In this document: piece after piece, positions 62,308-64,000 of the stretch | Position numbering within the stretch: the stretch's first letter is position 1 | Layout of the letters: each line of letters starts with the position of its first letter | DNA from: Microbulbifer sp. YPW16 | GTDB lineage: Bacteria; Pseudomonadota; Gammaproteobacteria; Pseudomonadales; Cellvibrionaceae | Direction of reading: 5' to 3' | Length of the DNA stretch: 64,000 nucleotides | Assembly (NCBI RefSeq): GCF_021290385.1 | Contig: NZ_CP089928.1 | Location: 3,366,001-3,430,000, forward strand | The notes under the pieces: generated by a model | Seen by the model: only the letters and a program-made list of their open reading frames with translations | Database searches by the model: none | What the model was told of the DNA's origin: nothing | Translations under genes and position numbers: made by a program

Positions 62308-63312
62308 CTACTGAAGTTCTACGGTCAAAATAAGAGTGTCTGTATAGGTGGTTGATTTCGCCCCGGCCAGCTCGCTGGCCGGTACCCTGATCAACAGCTG
62401 CATATTGTCCGAGCCGCTGCACAGCGGATCCCCGTTACCCGGCCATGAGCCCGTGACTGCCTGGTTATTGCCGAGGGCAACCAGCGTGCCCGCACCAAGG
62501 TCGCCCACCTCCACCTGGTAATTAATCCCGTCGTCCGTGGGAGCAAACACGAAGGCCCCGCTGCCACCACTATTCTGGCTTTCCGCCCGGATACTGAAAC
62601 TGGACTGCCCCTGGGTGAACACGCAAAAGTACTCGGTGCTCTGTGCATCGTTGCCGCTTGCGGCAGAAGGCGTGATGGGGATCGGGTCCAGTCGGGCGAT
62701 CTGGATTGCTGGCGCAACACTCAGTTGCAGGGTAAAGGCCTGGCTATCAGATTGGCCCTTGCCACTGCGGATTGCCGTAAAGCGGAACTCACCGCTGTAT
62801 ATGCCCGGCGCGAGCTGGTTCAGGGGGGAGCTGATTGATGCATCGAGCCTGACCGCTTCCAGCAGGTTAGACCGTCCGGTTGCTGAGCCGGTGGCGGTGC
62901 CTGTTGCGTCAGGCCTCAGCGGGTAAGTTGCGTTCTGGGAATCAGTATAAGTGAACTGGATGTTAACCGGTTCCCCTGCGGCGTTGGTCAGTGTGTAGCT
63001 GCTGCTGTCAGGCGACGCCGTGCCTTCAAATTCAAATGTATATGGCTGAAGCCTGATCTGGTTGCCCTGGATTACCTCCAGCGAAAAGTTTACTGGGTTA
63101 ATCATGGTAGAGCCGAGGTTGTAAGTTCGGCTGAAGGTGTGGGCAAGGTTGCAGACCCGGATTTTTGCTTTGGCGGAATTGTTGCCGCAGTTCTGCGCTG
63201 AAGCATTGCCCGCAAACAGGAGCACCAGCATGAGCAGTATCCAGTCGGCCGCTGGTCGACTGAAACTGTACGCCTTGCGAGCTCGATTGCTAGAGATCAA
63301 TGTTGGTCGCAC
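62308..63312 (-). CDS. Putative pilus tip adhesin
   Basis: 334 residues, apparently from GTG 63312, overlapping the usher stop by 16 bp. A signal peptide ends GNASA|Q. The mature protein has two beta-rich parts, the second ending TYTDTLILTVELQ, as pilin-like domains do. Four cysteines can form two disulfides. The place next to the usher fits a tip protein of an alternate chaperone-usher (CS1-like) pilus, but no binding site can be named. Confidence 0.6.
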   Translation of the reverse strand: MRPTLISSNRARKAYSFSRPAADWILLMLVLLFAGNASAQNCGNNSAKAKIRVCNLAHTFSRTYNLGSTMINPVNFSLEVIQGNQIRLQPYTFEFEGTASPDSSSYTLTNAAGEPVNIQFTYTDSQNATYPLRPDATGTATGSATGRSNLLEAVRLDASISSPLNQLAPGIYSGEFRFTAIRSGKGQSDSQAFTLQLSVAPAIQIARLDPIPITPSAASGNDAQSTEYFCVFTQGQSSFSIRAESQNSGGSGAFVFAPTDDGINYQVEVGDLGAGTLVALGNNQAVTGSWPGNGDPLCSGSDNMQLLIRVPASELAGAKSTTYTDTLILTVELQ

Positions 63313-64000
63313 TGTGCGGTTTCCAGGTCAATAGTGCCGAGATTCAGCCAGCCATCACCGAAAGACTGTTCAGCAAGTCCCACGCGGCAATCCCGCCAGC
63401 GGACGAAGGACGCGGGTAGTGGCTTGCCATCGGTGGGCATTTCAAGCTGGAAAACCCCGTGGCTATCGGTTTGCGTGGTGAACCCGCCGATGGTGATGCG
63501 CGCGTTCTGCACCGGCTTTTGCCCGCGGGTAATTCGCCCCAGGGCGAGGATAATATTCTGGACCCGGTACTCCGCGGAGGCCACGTTGCCGGGGTAAAGA
63601 GTGATGGTTTCGTGCAGGTCACTGAAATCATGGAAACCATTTTCCAGGGGTTTCAGTTGGACTTCGTAACTACCAAAAGCGGGCAGGTTAACGAGAGAGC
63701 GACCCCCACCAGTCGCATAACCACGCCGGGATCCATTAACGAGTATCTCAAATTGCTGCTCAGCGCTGCCGTTTATATCCACTAATACGGCACTCTCGTA
63801 GCTTTGCTCGCCACCCCAGGCGAGTCGGTTACCATCGCTCACCAGGTTGGTGCTGAAATTACCGAGGTAATTGAGGGCCTGGCTTTCACCCCCGCGCCCA
63901 CCATGGCTGCGGTAATCCAACGTGGAGTTCAGTTGCCCGCGGCGCCCGGCAACACGGGTGTGGCTGGCCAGGTAGCTTTCATCATCCCCCGCCTCCAGCG
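63297..64000 (-). CDS. Alternate outer-membrane usher, C-terminal part
   Basis: The frame is open to the right edge. About 234 codons are visible, ending in ETAQCDQH. The C-terminus has the pattern of CS1/TcfC-type ushers: a region SLVNLPAFGSYEVQLKPLEN followed by a beta domain with TLYPGNVASAEYRVQNIILALGRI and GGFTTQTDSHGVFQLEMPTDGK. It is the outer-membrane pore for pilin export and assembly. The adhesin gene overlaps its stop. Confidence 0.75.
   Translation of the reverse strand, partial: LEAGDDESYLASHTRVAGRRGQLNSTLDYRSHGGRGGESQALNYLGNFSTNLVSDGNRLAWGGEQSYESAVLVDINGSAEQQFEILVNGSRRGYATGGGRSLVNLPAFGSYEVQLKPLENGFHDFSDLHETITLYPGNVASAEYRVQNIILALGRITRGQKPVQNARITIGGFTTQTDSHGVFQLEMPTDGKPLPASFVRWRDCRVGLAEQSFGDGWLNLGTIDLETAQCDQH

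Overview
The window looks like part of the chromosome of a GC-rich marine or polymer-degrading gammaproteobacterium. The best guess is a Microbulbifer-like member of the Cellvibrionales. The guess rests on gene order (bamC with a metallo-beta-lactamase gene; dnaX-ybaB-recR; rnd-ycgL-ycgN; a dusA/tal/STAS/response regulator/mlaA block resembling Pseudomonas) and on the density of TonB-dependent receptors. It is inference, not a database match. No tRNA, rRNA, transposase, phage gene or CRISPR array was seen.

Region 1 (1-6.9 kb): the 3' end of bamC, a YycJ-type metallo-beta-lactamase protein, a TauE/SafE permease, a POT peptide transporter, a transglutaminase-like/TPR lipoprotein and a secreted HExxH metallopeptidase. 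Region 2 (7-35.3 kb) is the accessory heart. It holds six large TonB-dependent receptors (TBDRs), interleaved with three 2-oxoglutarate/Fe(II) oxygenase-like proteins (one fused to TPRs), a TPR-sulfotransferase, a class I methyltransferase and a MarC protein, and it ends with a FecR/FecI-type sigma pair next to the only receptor with an STN signalling domain. Two of the receptors are close paralogues. Three share a structured 5' leader of two hairpins with compensatory changes, together with almost the same signal peptide. Two receptor genes are followed by an intrinsic terminator only about 16 nt before the start of a downstream enzyme gene, which suggests low-level read-through from receptor to enzyme.

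Region 3 (35.4-46 kb): dnaX, with a full programmed -1 frameshift cassette and an expanded repetitive tau linker, then ybaB, recR, rnd, ycgL, ycgN, two membrane proteins, a MoxR ATPase/VWA pair and a second POT transporter. Two 100-bp direct repeats (96% identical) lie before hrpA. Region 4 (46.2-50.3 kb) is hrpA and its terminator.

Region 5 (50.5-52.7 kb) is the most striking system: a three-gene operon for a ribosomally made, modified peptide of the bufferin/HvfA type. It comprises an exported 111-residue precursor with seven cysteines, every one in an EGKCG motif inside a 16-residue repeat; a DUF692/MNIO multinuclear iron enzyme; and a DUF2063 partner that overlaps the enzyme gene. By analogy with described BufABC/HvfABC systems it probably makes a copper-binding peptide with modified cysteines.

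Region 6 (52.9-61 kb): an MlaA-family protein with unusual acidic DPF-rich extensions, an RssB-like response regulator/PP2C with a STAS partner, REP-like repeats, a TerB-fold protein, transaldolase, DusA, a GlpD-like dehydrogenase and a GDPD-family protein with altered active-site residues. Region 7 (61.1-64 kb) is an alternate chaperone-usher pilus locus that runs off the right edge. The chaperone points one way and the usher/adhesin genes the other.
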